A DNA stretch of 29,002 nucleotides, from positions 1 through 29,002 of the forward strand of contig NZ_JOEQ01000066.1 in NCBI RefSeq assembly GCF_000721075.1. Direction: 5' to 3'. The position numbers and the translations under genes are program-made. Shown here one piece after another: positions 1 through 8,046 of this stretch (positions within the stretch are counted from its first letter, which is position 1; the number at the start of each line of letters is the position of its first letter). The notes beneath the pieces are model-generated. The model was not told where the DNA came from. It ran no database searches and saw only the letters and a list, made by a program, of their open reading frames with translations. Origin of the DNA: Streptosporangium amethystogenes (lineage in GTDB: Bacteria; Actinomycetota; Actinomycetes; Streptosporangiales; Streptosporangiaceae).

Positions 1-265
1 AAACGGCGCACACAGCAGCTCCTTCGTCGAGTTCGAGCCGTCGGGCGCGAGGTGTCGCCAATTCGCATCTGATGCAATATGCGGCGGTTCACGAATACGC
101 CCGAAACGGGCCGCGGAGGTTCCCTTAGCAGGTCTGACCTGCAAGACAGACCACCCTCGCATCTTGCGAGAGGTCTTAGCCAGGGCGGCGAGTGGGCTCG
201 TGGTTGATGGGTGTTCTACGGGTGGTGCACTCGGCCGGACGATCGCTTTCCCGACGGCGATCCGC
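1..265. other. No gene recognised; contains a perfect 15-bp palindrome
   Basis: I see no convincing coding sequence here; the short open frames have arginine/glycine-rich shadow composition. Positions 128-142 form a perfect palindrome, GCAGGTC-T-GACCTGC, which could be an operator half-site pair or chance. A related sequence (CAGGTC-AAG-GACCTG) occurs at 16812-16826 upstream of a CBS gene. No function is assigned. Confidence 0.4.
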
Positions 266-610
266 CTAAAGTCCGGTGCCCGTGTCGGCGGCTGCTCGCA
301 GAACCTGCCGGAGCTGGTCGAGGCCGGGCGCTCCGGCAGGGCCGTCGGGGGTGCGGTAGAGTCGGCAGGATAGCGCCGGGGCGGCGCCGGGCTCGGCGAA
401 CGGGTCGTGGCCGTCGATCAGGATCGTCGGGGAGCCGGTGAAGCCCGTCCGCTTGGCGTCGGCCTGGTCGGCAATCACCCGGGTGGTGAAGCCGGTGGTG
501 TGTAGCCCAGCCTTGCCCAGTGCCTGCCGCAGCCGCTCGGCGGCGAGGTGTCGATTCGGGCAATCGGGCACCACCAGGACCTCGATCTCCACATCTCCAG
601 CATCGTGCAT
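266..610 (-). CDS. Thioredoxin-fold small protein (alkylmercury-lyase/thioredoxin-like family)
   Basis: A 114-aa protein. It opens with a beta strand followed by VPDCPN (about residues 12-17), the place where thioredoxin-fold proteins carry their active-site cysteine. Mid-protein it has FTGSPTILIDGHDPF, the cis-proline strand (SPT) of that fold. The end (CRLYRTPDG) matches the actinobacterial small thioredoxin/alkylmercury-lyase-like proteins. Only one Cys is present at the active-site position and a second lies in SCRLY near the end, so this is not a classical CxxC oxidoreductase. The open frame extends upstream to 925, but that part is low-complexity Arg/Pro, so the ATG at 610 is preferred. 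It lies just downstream of a broken coiled-coil gene on the same strand. Substrate unknown. Confidence 0.65.
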   Translation of the reverse strand: MHDAGDVEIEVLVVPDCPNRHLAAERLRQALGKAGLHTTGFTTRVIADQADAKRTGFTGSPTILIDGHDPFAEPGAAPALSCRLYRTPDGPAGAPGLDQLRQVLRAAADTGTGL

Positions 611-678
611 CCCTGCGCGGTACGGGCCGAAGGGGCCGACCTGTCCTGGCAGCGCGCCGAGCAGTGGTGCGCCGCCCT

Positions 679-884
679 TCATACGGTGCGGGTGGCGGTG
701 CTGGGCGCCTCCACCGGCATGTCCTGACCGGCGGGTTCGGGCTCGGCGAGCATCTGGGTGACGACCTGCTCGGCCACGCTCACCCGGTCGAGTTCGTGTT
801 GGACGTCGGTCAGTTGCTTGGTCAGGTGCTGTGCCGATCGGCCAGTTCGGCACGGCGGGCGGCGATCCGTTCCAGCCGTGACAA
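679..884 (-). pseudogene. Frameshifted coiled-coil protein remnant
   Basis: Two overlapping minus frames each hold part of one heptad-rich protein. The first, from a TTG near 884, reads LSRLERIAARRAELADR and then hits TGA. The second frame, ending at 679, continues with LTKQLTDVQHELDR and VAEQVVTQMLAEPEPAG. Joined by a one-base shift they make a continuous coiled coil, like the short coiled-coil ORFs often found beside actinobacterial transposases. That resemblance is from memory. The break could be real or a sequencing indel. Confidence 0.45.
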
Positions 885-925
885 CACCCTGCCTCACCTT
901 CCACGATTACCGTGGATAACCACAC

Positions 926-1946
926 GAATACGGATCATAGGGCGGATGTCGTCGGCCGCTGCAGAATCCGCCAGAAACACTGACTCGCTGCTGGCAGATG
1001 ATCACTCGTCATGATTCCCGGGCACCACCAGCCCGAGTACGCCCAACCACGATCAGGCCAGACCCCTGACCTGCGGTTTCAGGTTGAAACGAGCCCATAG
1101 GGTGATTCCGTACGTTGATCGCTTCCGCTACGGTCCTGACCGGTTGCGGTATGGGGTGGTCGATGCCGACCCGGATCTTCTGTGAAGATCAGCTGGAGCG
1201 GTTGCGTCATCGTACGTCAGCAGCAAGTTCTTCATTCGTACCGGGACCCCTAGATATCACCGTGGACGTCGAGGCGGAGCTCGCCAACTTTACGGCGGCG
1301 GCTGGCGACGGCTGCGCCCGGCCCCCTCAACTCGAACCGATATGAGTGCCCACGAGGGCCTGGGCAAGAGTAACTCCGCACCGTCGGCCAGTGTGGGTGA
1401 TCCTCCACCGCCGGCAAGCCGCGCGGGACGGGCTGAAACGCGAGTCTCAGAAGCGGCGGCAGGATCGCGCGGAGAGCATGTCCGGAATGGCCCTGCGTGG
1501 GTTGGGCGTCTCGCGCTGTGAAGGTGCGCTCGCGCAGGGCCCCGCCAGGCGCAGGACCTGCCAAAGCCACGCGTGGATGACCGCTGGCCTGGGCGACAGG
1601 TCATCATGGAGCGCACCCCGATGATGGTGGTAGCGGCATCATCGTGGCAATGTGGTAATCGCAACTCATCGATTACTGAGCGCGATCAGTTGACTTCTGA
1701 AATTCAGGTGGTGTGCGGCTGGCTGCTGGAGGGCCAGGCTCAGGCAGCGCCGTGTCTCGCAGCTGGGCGCGGGCCTTTCTCAGGGGGCCGAGAATGCGAT
1801 CGCGTAGCGGTCCAGGCAGTTGAGGCGGGGGTGGTCCGGCTTCTGGAAGGCGGGAACGATCCCTGATCGATATCCACGCCAGCTGCCGCACCGATCTCAT
1901 CCCGAACAGTCAGTGAGGACGTTGATCCGTACACACGCAAGCCCGG
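926..1946. other. Gene-poor stretch of about 1 kb
   Basis: No frame here gives a recognisable protein, and the candidate ORFs (for example 1250-1570 minus and 1346-1624 plus) have Arg/Pro/Ser-rich shadow composition. A short minus-strand run around 1795-1890 (containing GIVPAFQKPDHPRLNCLDRY) looks protein-like but is closed by stops on both sides, so it may be a decayed fragment. No T-rich terminator is seen after the dehydrogenase gene ending at 1947. Confidence 0.4.
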
Positions 1947-3056
1947 TCAGAAGCGGCGACGGTAGGCCTCGGCGGCGCGGATGCGAGCCATGGCCATGTC
2001 GATGGCGGCCTTGCGGGGGAGGCAGCCGTCATGCGTGACTCGGTCCATCAGCTCCGTCGTGTTGCTGCGGATCTTCTCCTCGATCGTGGCCAGGGCCTGG
2101 GCCGGGCTGCCGCCCGCGTATTCGACCGTTGCGCAGATCACACCGCCAACGTTGGCGATCACATCCGGGACACACAGCACGCCACGCTCGTGGAAGATCT
2201 GTTCGGCTTCGGGGGTGGCGGGAATGTTGGCGCCCTGAAGGATCACCTGGGCGCGGACGTGGCGCGCGTTGTCTTTGGTGAACACGTCGGGCTGGGCGGC
2301 CGGAATGAGCAGCTCACAGGGCATCGTGAGGATCTCGTCGCGTTGCCGTGCGCTGCCACCGGGGAAATCGGCCACGTGTCCGCCCGCATGTTTGAAAGCG
2401 ATCAGCTCCTCCACGTCCAGCCCGCTCAGCTCCGATATGGCGCCCCTGCTGTCGGACACGGCGATCACGACCGCCCCACGCCGCTTCAGCATCAGCGCGG
2501 CGTGCGTGCCCACCGCGCCGAAACCCTGAACGATCACCCGGGCGTCCTCAAGACTGATCACTCCCGCTTCGGCGAGCGTCTGCGCGCAATAGGCCAGGCC
2601 ATACCCTGCCGCTCCCAGCTCGTCCAGAGGGATACCGCCGAGCACGCCGGGCAGGCCCACCGACCGTCCGATCTCGTCGTGGATCACCGCCATGCAGGAC
2701 TCGTCAGTGCCCATGTCCGGGCCGGGAATGTAGTCCGTGAGTGGCTCGATGGCCCTGGCGAACGCACGCATCTCCCGATCATGAGGCTTGCTGTCCATGA
2801 TGGGTGCCAGCGTGATCCCCGCCTTACCGCCGCCGAAAGGCAGACCCGCGGCGGCGTTCTTCAGGGTCATCGCCCGAGCCAGACGTGCCACCTCGGCCGG
2901 GCTCACCGCAGGCGTCTGCCGTACCCCGCCGACAGCAGGCCCGAGAGCCAGGTTGTCCACCACAACGACCGCCTCCATCCAAGGCGTCGGCCGCAGGAAC
3001 ACCACTCTCGCCGGGCCCATCTCGTCGCCCATCCAGCTGGCATTGATCTCACGCAT
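1947..3056 (-). CDS. Glu/Leu/Phe/Val dehydrogenase family protein
   Basis: This 369-aa NAD(P)-dependent amino-acid dehydrogenase oxidatively deaminates an amino acid to its 2-oxo acid, or runs in reverse to fix ammonia. The N-terminal substrate domain has the two lysine motifs MTLKNAAAGLPFGGGKAG (about residues 63-80) and GPDMGTDE with the catalytic Asp. The Rossmann domain has VQGFGAVGTHAAL (GxGxxG, about residue 170). The C-terminal part has LQGANIPATPEAE and CVPDVIANVGGV, both typical. Its length is nearer leucine dehydrogenases (~360) than glutamate dehydrogenases (~410+), so substrate is undecided. The ATG at 3056 has a G-rich ribosome site and overlaps the stop of the upstream gene by 8 nt (ATGcgTGA), which suggests translational coupling. 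It is last in the minus-strand block. Confidence 0.9.
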   Translation of the reverse strand: MREINASWMGDEMGPARVVFLRPTPWMEAVVVVDNLALGPAVGGVRQTPAVSPAEVARLARAMTLKNAAAGLPFGGGKAGITLAPIMDSKPHDREMRAFARAIEPLTDYIPGPDMGTDESCMAVIHDEIGRSVGLPGVLGGIPLDELGAAGYGLAYCAQTLAEAGVISLEDARVIVQGFGAVGTHAALMLKRRGAVVIAVSDSRGAISELSGLDVEELIAFKHAGGHVADFPGGSARQRDEILTMPCELLIPAAQPDVFTKDNARHVRAQVILQGANIPATPEAEQIFHERGVLCVPDVIANVGGVICATVEYAGGSPAQALATIEEKIRSNTTELMDRVTHDGCLPRKAAIDMAMARIRAAEAYRRRF

Positions 3057-3783
3057 GAAACCCCACCCCCTCGACCCGGACACGGTCGTCGACGAGCAGC
3101 AACCTGACCGCCCGGGCGTTGACGGCCGCCAGACAGCCGGCCAGCCCGATGACCGCATGATCCCCCGCAGCGGCGTCACCCGCCACCTCCGCGACCAGCT
3201 TCTCATCATGATCAGCGAGCCAGCTGGCCACCATGTGGTCGGCGATCGGCTTCACCTTGCCGGGGTCGAGGGTGCTCGGGTCCACGACGAAGTGGCCGGC
3301 CACCCGCGCACGGAGACAAGCCGGCAACTCATGCACGACGAGGGGGATCTCGTGCTCATGAGCACCGAGCACCAGCAGGTCGATCGCCTCTGCGCCCATG
3401 GTCCGTCCGATCGCCGCGGCGACGTTGCGGTAGTGGCGCACGCGGAGCCCTTGCGTACGAGAGCGGACACGGTGTTCGGACAGCCCGTACCAGCCCGCGA
3501 AGTTGGGTTTGCGCGGCGCCTCGTCGGTGATGGTGCTGATCTTCGCGATGTTGTCGCTGATCCAGATCCAGGCGTGCGCCTCGTCGACCACGGCGATGCA
3601 GTAAAGGTGGCAGCGGTGCACGGCCGTGATCAGGGGCCGTAGATATGGCTTGGTCCCCATTGTCGCGGCGTACGGGACCGGGCTGGGCAACCGGAGTCGT
3701 TCGAAGAGGCCACGGGCATGCGCGGCGAAGACGGCCACGCCGTCGCCAAGCCAGCCGAGTGTCCCCTCCACCGCCGCGTGCAC
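3049..3783 (-). CDS. eRF1/Vms1-like (baeRF family) protein, apparently shortened at both ends
   Basis: A 244-aa protein from a GTG at 3783. It carries the middle of the bacterial archaeo-eukaryotic release-factor-like fold: GDGVAVFAAH, then FERLRLPSPV, YLRPLI, and later LRVRHYRNVAAAIG, HEIPLVVHELPACLRARVAGHFVVDP and AGCLAAVNARAVRLLLVDD. Family members (relatives of Rv2629 and Vms1/ANKZF1 peptidyl-tRNA hydrolases) normally have about 100 more N-terminal residues. They usually end in a cysteine-rich, zinc-finger-like tail, which is absent here because the frame stops at VRVEGVGFHA, overlapping the dehydrogenase start. In-frame upstream codons (TLDDV before the GTG) stay open, so the true start is uncertain. 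The role would be releasing or cleaving stalled nascent chains on ribosomes. It may be non-functional. Confidence 0.6.
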   Translation of the reverse strand: MHAAVEGTLGWLGDGVAVFAAHARGLFERLRLPSPVPYAATMGTKPYLRPLITAVHRCHLYCIAVVDEAHAWIWISDNIAKISTITDEAPRKPNFAGWYGLSEHRVRSRTQGLRVRHYRNVAAAIGRTMGAEAIDLLVLGAHEHEIPLVVHELPACLRARVAGHFVVDPSTLDPGKVKPIADHMVASWLADHDEKLVAEVAGDAAAGDHAVIGLAGCLAAVNARAVRLLLVDDRVRVEGVGFHA

Positions 3784-3964
3784 GTCGTCGAGAGTGGCGG
3801 TTGTCCACGCGGCCTCTGGCGGCCCGCCGGACGAGGTGCTCCACGTTCGGCAGGACTCTCGTGAATTTCACGGGATCGGCGGGAACGGTGTAGTAGGCCG
3901 ACACGATCTCCGGCGCCGGAGTCTCCGCCTTCACCAGCCGCTTGACGAGCAGGTGATGTGACAT
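3784..3964 (-). pseudogene. Possible displaced N-terminus of the upstream/downstream stress gene
   Basis: An ATG at 3964 opens a frame beginning MSHHLLVKRLVKAE, with YYTVPADPVKFTRVLPNVEHL further on. This looks like genuine protein, but it then runs into Arg/Gly-rich translation in a frame different from the eRF1-like protein at 3049-3783. It may be the original start of that gene cut off by an indel or deletion, or a leftover of another small gene. I do not recognise the family. Confidence 0.3.
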
Positions 3965-3993
3965 AACGGCCTCCCATCGCCTGTCGAAACGCT

Positions 3994-4839
3994 TCAGTCG
4001 GTTCGGACGCGTGGCCGTACGACGGCCACCGGGCAGGGGGCGTAGTGCAGGACGCCGTGGCTGACCGAGCCGAGCACGGCCGAGCGGATCACTCCCCGGC
4101 CGCGCGAGCCCACGACGACCAGGTCGGCACGAGCGGACGCCTCGCACAGCGCCGCGATGGGATTCCCGCGGAAGACCGATACGGTTACCACGACGCCGGG
4201 GTGCCGCTTCGTCCACGGTGTCAGCACGCTGCGAGCACGTTCCTGCTGTGCCTGGGCGATGATTTCGGGGCCTGCCCTGCTGGATGGCATGTCCCAGGCG
4301 TGCACGACCTGCAGCCGGGCACCGCGTGCCTGCGCCTCCTCGAAGGCGTAATCGAGGGCCGGGTGTACGGCGTCGTCGGGATTAACTCCGGCCACGATCT
4401 CGCCCTGCACGATGGCGGGTGCCCCGCGGACCACCACCACAGGCCCTGCCACGTGCCCGGCCAGGCCCAGTCCCACCGAGCCCAGCAGGAGCCCGGCGAA
4501 TCCGTCCAGGCCGCGGCTGCCCACCACGATGGTCGCGGCCTCGACGGCTTGCGCGCGCAATATGTCGGTGGTGTTGCCGTAGAGCAGTTCGGTGCTCACT
4601 TGGACGTTGGCGTGGTACTCGGCCGCCAGCGCGGCGGCCTCGGCCAGCAGCCGCTCACTTTCCTGGCGGGCCGCGTCGTCAAGCGAGCGCTCATACGGTT
4701 GCCCGCCGTAGACGGGCGGTGCCACGACATGGACGATCCGCAGGTCGCAGCCGCGTCGAGCCGCGTCATCGGCCGCCCACAGCACCGCGGCCAGCGCTGC
4801 CCGGGAGCCGTCCACACCTACGATGATCGGTTCGGACAT
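3994..4839 (-). CDS. Universal stress protein, two UspA domains
   Basis: A 281-aa tandem UspA protein, the arrangement of mycobacterial Rv2005c/Rv2623-type stress proteins, which bind ATP. Domain 1 (about residues 1-140) starts PIIVGVDGSRAA and has the nucleotide loop GSRGLDGFAGLLLGSVG, fitting G-2x-G-9x-G-S. Domain 2 (about 150-281) has GSRGRGVIRSAVLGSVS followed by CPVAVVRP. Both ATP loops look intact. The ATG at 4839 is preceded by AAAGGGGC and lies 5 nt after the DUF2267 stop, so the two are co-transcribed. The open frame extends upstream but lacks USP character. Likely a cytoplasmic nucleotide sensor in the dormancy response. Confidence 0.93.
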   Translation of the reverse strand: MSEPIIVGVDGSRAALAAVLWAADDAARRGCDLRIVHVVAPPVYGGQPYERSLDDAARQESERLLAEAAALAAEYHANVQVSTELLYGNTTDILRAQAVEAATIVVGSRGLDGFAGLLLGSVGLGLAGHVAGPVVVVRGAPAIVQGEIVAGVNPDDAVHPALDYAFEEAQARGARLQVVHAWDMPSSRAGPEIIAQAQQERARSVLTPWTKRHPGVVVTVSVFRGNPIAALCEASARADLVVVGSRGRGVIRSAVLGSVSHGVLHYAPCPVAVVRPRVRTD

Positions 4840-4844
4840 ACGGG

Positions 4845-5288
4845 TCAGCCCCTTTCGGTCGGCTCTGCGGGCCGCAACAGGGCGCGCACGTCCTGCGGCA
4901 GCCGCTCGAGCATGTGTATGACCGGCGGTTCCGAGAGTTCCTTGCACAGGACCGCGGTGACCGCGGAGGCGAGCTTGGGTACGTCGCTGAGGGCGGTGCG
5001 GCTGGAGCGGGCGAAGTGCTCGATGAACTCTTCCCGGCTGCGGCGGATCGGCACGTGGCTGGGATCCCAGCCGTTGTAGTACACCCCGCGGAGCAGATCA
5101 GGCAGTTGCGCGGCGAAATGGGCCGCGCTGTCGACCGTCAGGCCATCCCTGACCGCGTGCAGCCAGGCCTTCAGCACCCGCTGGGCGAAGTCCCGGTCCT
5201 CGGTGCCGATCGCCTCAGCAAGGTCGGTCAGCCACCGGTTGGTGGTCTGGATGGTGTGCTCGATGCTCTGTACTCGCGTGTGCGACAT
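4845..5288 (-). CDS. DUF2267 domain protein
   Basis: A 147-aa protein with DUF2267 features: an N-terminal helix (SIEHTIQTTNRWLTDLAEAIG) and the motif HAVRDGLTVDSAAHFAAQLPDLLRGVYYNGWDPS around residues 44-80. It is all-helical and has no signal peptide or membrane segment. Function is unknown, but the family is often found beside stress proteins, CBS proteins and Hsp20 in actinobacteria. The ATG at 5288 has a strong ribosome site (GGGAGGAACA). It lies 62 nt after the PRPP synthetase stop and 5 nt before the USP start, fitting one operon. Confidence 0.88.
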   Translation of the reverse strand: MSHTRVQSIEHTIQTTNRWLTDLAEAIGTEDRDFAQRVLKAWLHAVRDGLTVDSAAHFAAQLPDLLRGVYYNGWDPSHVPIRRSREEFIEHFARSSRTALSDVPKLASAVTAVLCKELSEPPVIHMLERLPQDVRALLRPAEPTERG

Positions 5289-5350
5289 TGTTCCTCCCGA
5301 TGTCGTCTCCTGTTCGCCAGTTCAGCCGCGCGCCGGTCGCCGTGGGACCG

Positions 5351-6286
5351 TCATGCCCGTGCCAGCAGGTCGTCCAGGGGCTCGTCTCTGTGTAGGCGCC
5401 TGATGGCATCGGCCAGCAGCGGAGCCACTGAGCACACGCTGAGCGGCATCTCCGGTCTGGTCGGCTGGGCGACGGTGTCGGTGACCAGGACCCGCTGGAT
5501 CGTGGCGCGGCCGAGGCGCTTGGCCGCCGACTCCACGAACAACCCGTGGGTCGCGACCACGATGATCTCCGGCGCGGCGCCGTGGTCGGCCACGACCTCC
5601 GCGGCGGCCTCGATCGTGCCGCCGGTACTGATCATGTCGTCGACGATGACCACTGGACGATCTCGGACGTCTCCTACCAGTTCCTCGGCGATCACGCTCG
5701 TCCCGCTCAGCCGGGTCTTGCGCACCACCGCCACAGGCCGCGACAGCAACCGGCCATAGTGCTCAGCCAGCTTGACCGCGCCGAGATCGGGTGCCACCAC
5801 CACAGTGCCGTCCCGCACCTGCTCACCGAGCGCCTGGGAAAGGACTGGCACGGCCGTCAGCATCTCCGCCGGAACAGCGCAGATGGCCTCCAGCGCGACT
5901 GTGTGAGGATCCACCACGATCAGACGCCACATTCCGGCCGAAGCGAGCGCGTTGGCGACGACGTGGACTCCGATCGCTTGCCCGGCCCGGCCACGACGGT
6001 CCTGACGGGCATACCCGAAGTACGGCATGACCGCGGTGATCCGCGCCGCACCCGCTCGACGGCAGGCATCGACCAGCAACAGCAACTCCATCACGTGCTC
6101 GTTGACCGGCGGACCCGTGGGCTGAACCAGGTAGACGTCCGCGCCCCCCAGCCCGTCCACGACGGGCCGGAGCTCACCGTCCGGAAACCGCTCCACCACC
6201 GCTGCGGCCGGCTCGATGCCCAGCATCGAGGCGACGGAACCGGCCAGCGCACGGTTGGCCGTTCCCGCCACGATCTGCAGCGTCAT
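5351..6286 (-). CDS. prs: Ribose-phosphate pyrophosphokinase (PRPP synthetase)
   Basis: A 311-aa enzyme transferring pyrophosphate from ATP to ribose 5-phosphate to make PRPP. Visible motifs are RFPDGELRP near the N-terminus, PVNEHVMELLLLVDA, the ATP loop PYFGYARQDRR (about residues 95-105) and the PRPP loop VVIVDDMISTGGTI (about 220-233). The catalytic His region is DPHTVALEAI, where housekeeping enzymes have DLH with a conserved Gln-rich stretch. The flexible loop reads RKTR, not KRR, and REPI is replaced by GQAI. It is therefore a divergent paralogue, probably stress-specific and not the main enzyme. Its product could feed the phosphoribosyltransferase fusion at 11015-12349. The ATG at 6286 has a GGAGGTGG ribosome site. 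Confidence 0.9.
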   Translation of the reverse strand: MTLQIVAGTANRALAGSVASMLGIEPAAAVVERFPDGELRPVVDGLGGADVYLVQPTGPPVNEHVMELLLLVDACRRAGAARITAVMPYFGYARQDRRGRAGQAIGVHVVANALASAGMWRLIVVDPHTVALEAICAVPAEMLTAVPVLSQALGEQVRDGTVVVAPDLGAVKLAEHYGRLLSRPVAVVRKTRLSGTSVIAEELVGDVRDRPVVIVDDMISTGGTIEAAAEVVADHGAAPEIIVVATHGLFVESAAKRLGRATIQRVLVTDTVAQPTRPEMPLSVCSVAPLLADAIRRLHRDEPLDDLLARA

Positions 6287-6365
6287 CGGTGTTCCACCTC
6301 CGCTCGTAGCGGGGCATCAGGCCGGTTTGCTGCGACCTCCACCGGCTTCCTGCTGACTGCCCTGG

Positions 6366-6782
6366 TCATGGGCTTGCACAGATCGCCTCCACGAAGCGGC
6401 CGACCGTCTCTTCGGGCAGGTGCCGAGCCAGGTCGGCCTCGCTGATCAGCCCGACGAGCCGGTGCTGGTCGATCATCGGCAGGCGGCGGATCCGGTGCTG
6501 CTCCATGGCCTGGAGTACCTGCTGGACGTCCGCGCCGGCCTCGACGGTGATGGGCTTGCCCTGAGCCAGTTCGCCCGCGGTGACCGTGTTCGGGTCACCT
6601 CCGGTGGCGACGCACTTGAGCACGATGTCCCGGTCGGTGATGATGCCATGGAGCCGGTCGTCGCCGCAGATCGGCAACGCCCCGACGTCGAGCTCGCGCA
6701 TGCGCTGCGCGGCGAAGGCGAGATTCTGGCGCTCACCTATGCACTCGACGCCTGAATGCATGATGTCCCGTGCCGTCGTCAC
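6366..6782 (-). CDS. Two-CBS-domain protein (Hrp1-like)
   Basis: A 138-aa stand-alone CBS pair resembling mycobacterial Hrp1 (Rv2626c), a DosR-regulated protein. CBS1 covers TARDIMHSGVECIGE to GIITDRDIVLKCVA. CBS2 covers GKPITVEAGADVQQVLQAMEQHRIRRLPMID to GLISEADLARHLP. CBS pairs typically bind adenine nucleotides and dimerise; the ligand here is unknown. The open frame begins further upstream, but the GTG at 6782 is chosen because AAGGGGGT sits just before it and the protein then begins like its paralogue at 16899 (TTARD). It lies 79 nt upstream of prs and is first gene of the minus block. Confidence 0.9.
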   Translation of the reverse strand: MTTARDIMHSGVECIGERQNLAFAAQRMRELDVGALPICGDDRLHGIITDRDIVLKCVATGGDPNTVTAGELAQGKPITVEAGADVQQVLQAMEQHRIRRLPMIDQHRLVGLISEADLARHLPEETVGRFVEAICASP

Positions 6783-7360
6783 GATTACCCCCTTCTGGGC
6801 AGTCCACCCTTTCCGAACCACCCATCCCCTTCCCTGCACTTACCCATCGGCTCTGCCTCCTATCAGGCATGACGAGATGGGCCGACGGCCCTCAGCGGCG
6901 AAGCGAGCGACAACGCCAGCTCAAGGCCCTGCCTGAGGTCACCCTGGCGGGGTCTTCTCGCACTGCTGCGTCCTCACCTTCAACATCACCCGCACAGTAG
7001 GAGCTCCAGCTGTCTCTGGAGTTCGACCTGGCACCCTTTCCCCAGAAATCCATTCCTGCCCCACCCGGTTCGGCGACCAGGGGCCGCAAGGAAGCATCAC
7101 TTTCGTTCACTCGGGCGATGAAGTCCCGCAGGTGCTGGTTGGCCTCCCCGGCGGCCACGAATGCCACCAGGCGAAGGACAGGGGCAGCAATGACAGGCGG
7201 AGCGGATCGTGGGCGGAGTGGCCGGATCCGCATCATCGGACGGGCCGGCCTTCGACAGGAGCGATCTTTACCCATTTCAGGTGACCGGCTCCCCGACGCT
7301 TGGGCCGACTTGGGGTACGAGGAGTCGGAGGGCTTCGTCGAGGTGTTCGGGAGGTGAGCG
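6783..7360. other. Divergent intergenic region between two CBS genes
   Basis: This 578-bp gap separates divergent CBS genes and must hold both promoters. A GGGCCG-A-CGGCCC palindrome lies at 6879-6891 and a 6-bp stem-loop (CTCCAG...CTGGAG) at 7004-7021. An open minus frame at 6892-7275 contains a protein-like run (LVAFVAAGEANQHLRDFIARVNES), but I do not recognise it, it lacks a clear ribosome site, and its flanks look random. It may be a decayed fragment. No convincing DevR-like box was found. Confidence 0.4.
6879..6891. promoter_or_regulatory. Perfect GC palindrome, possible operator
   Basis: The 13-bp sequence GGGCCG-A-CGGCCC is a perfect inverted repeat about 100 bp upstream of the minus-strand CBS gene. 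It has the GGGnC...GnCCC outline of response-regulator sites but an odd-length centre, so it is not a standard DevR box. GC-rich DNA yields such palindromes by chance fairly often. Confidence 0.25.
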
Positions 7361-7795
7361 ATGGAGGTAGGGGAATCCGGGAGGAAAGCCCGGGATGTGA
7401 TGCATGAGGGAGTTCAGTGCATCGGCGAACACGAGAGTCTGCGCGTCGCCTCACAGATGATGTGCGATCTCGGCGTCGGTGCGCTGCCCATCTGCGGAGA
7501 CGATGACCGGCTCAAGGGGATCATCACTGACCGGGACATTGTGGTCCTGTGCTGCGCTCATGGCATGGACATCGACCAGACCACCGCGGGGGAACTGGCT
7601 CGTGGCCTGGTATGGGTGGACGCCGATGCCAGCCTCGAGGAGGCGCTGTTCGCGATGGAGCAGCACCACATCAAGCGCCTGCCCGTGATCGAAGACCGCC
7701 GTCTCGCCGGCATCATCAGCGAAGCCGACCTCGCCAAGGAGTTGCCCGACAGTAAGCTTGCCGAGTTCGTTCACCGCGTTTACGCGCTGGACTGA
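7361..7795 (+). CDS. Two-CBS-domain protein (Hrp1-like)
   Basis: A 144-aa CBS pair. CBS1 runs from KARDVMHEGVQCIGE to GIITDRDIVVLCC. CBS2 runs from VDADASLEEALFAMEQHHIKRLPVIED to GIISEADLAKELP. It ends LAEFVHRVYALD. The ATG at 7361 has a good ribosome site (GGGAGGTGAGC). A roughly 90% identical but frameshifted copy of its last 162 nt sits inverted at 22470-22629. It is transcribed divergently from the CBS gene at 6366-6782. Likely a nucleotide-sensing stress protein; ligand and partner unknown. Confidence 0.92.
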   Translation: MEVGESGRKARDVMHEGVQCIGEHESLRVASQMMCDLGVGALPICGDDDRLKGIITDRDIVVLCCAHGMDIDQTTAGELARGLVWVDADASLEEALFAMEQHHIKRLPVIEDRRLAGIISEADLAKELPDSKLAEFVHRVYALD

Positions 7796-8046
7796 CACGC
7801 TCGGCTGGTGAACGGATTGTTTTCCTTCCGCTCTGGTGGTCGCCGGAAGGGCGCGAGACATGGCCGATGTAGAGTGGCTCATCAACCTGGGTCCAACGAT
7901 CACTCGATCCTGCCCTCTGCCAAGAGGACCGCGTGGCACCTGGGGCACCCCCGTGCAGGATGTTCGGGAACAAAAGGTCCGGTTCAGCCCGGGGGTTTCC
8001 TCCACGGTGAGTGTCGAGGCACCGAGCTCGATCTACGCGGTGCTGC

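Noticed and set aside
2031..3107. Long plus-strand open frame opposite the dehydrogenase
   Set aside because: It is the antisense shadow of a clear Glu/Leu dehydrogenase; its product is His/Arg/Gly-rich and matches nothing.
4045..5079. Long plus-strand open frame opposite USP and DUF2267
   Set aside because: Antisense shadow in high-GC DNA; both minus-strand genes have family motifs and ribosome sites.
7451..8005. Minus-strand frame opposite the CBS gene at 7361
   Set aside because: Antisense shadow; the sense CBS pair is complete with a good ribosome site.
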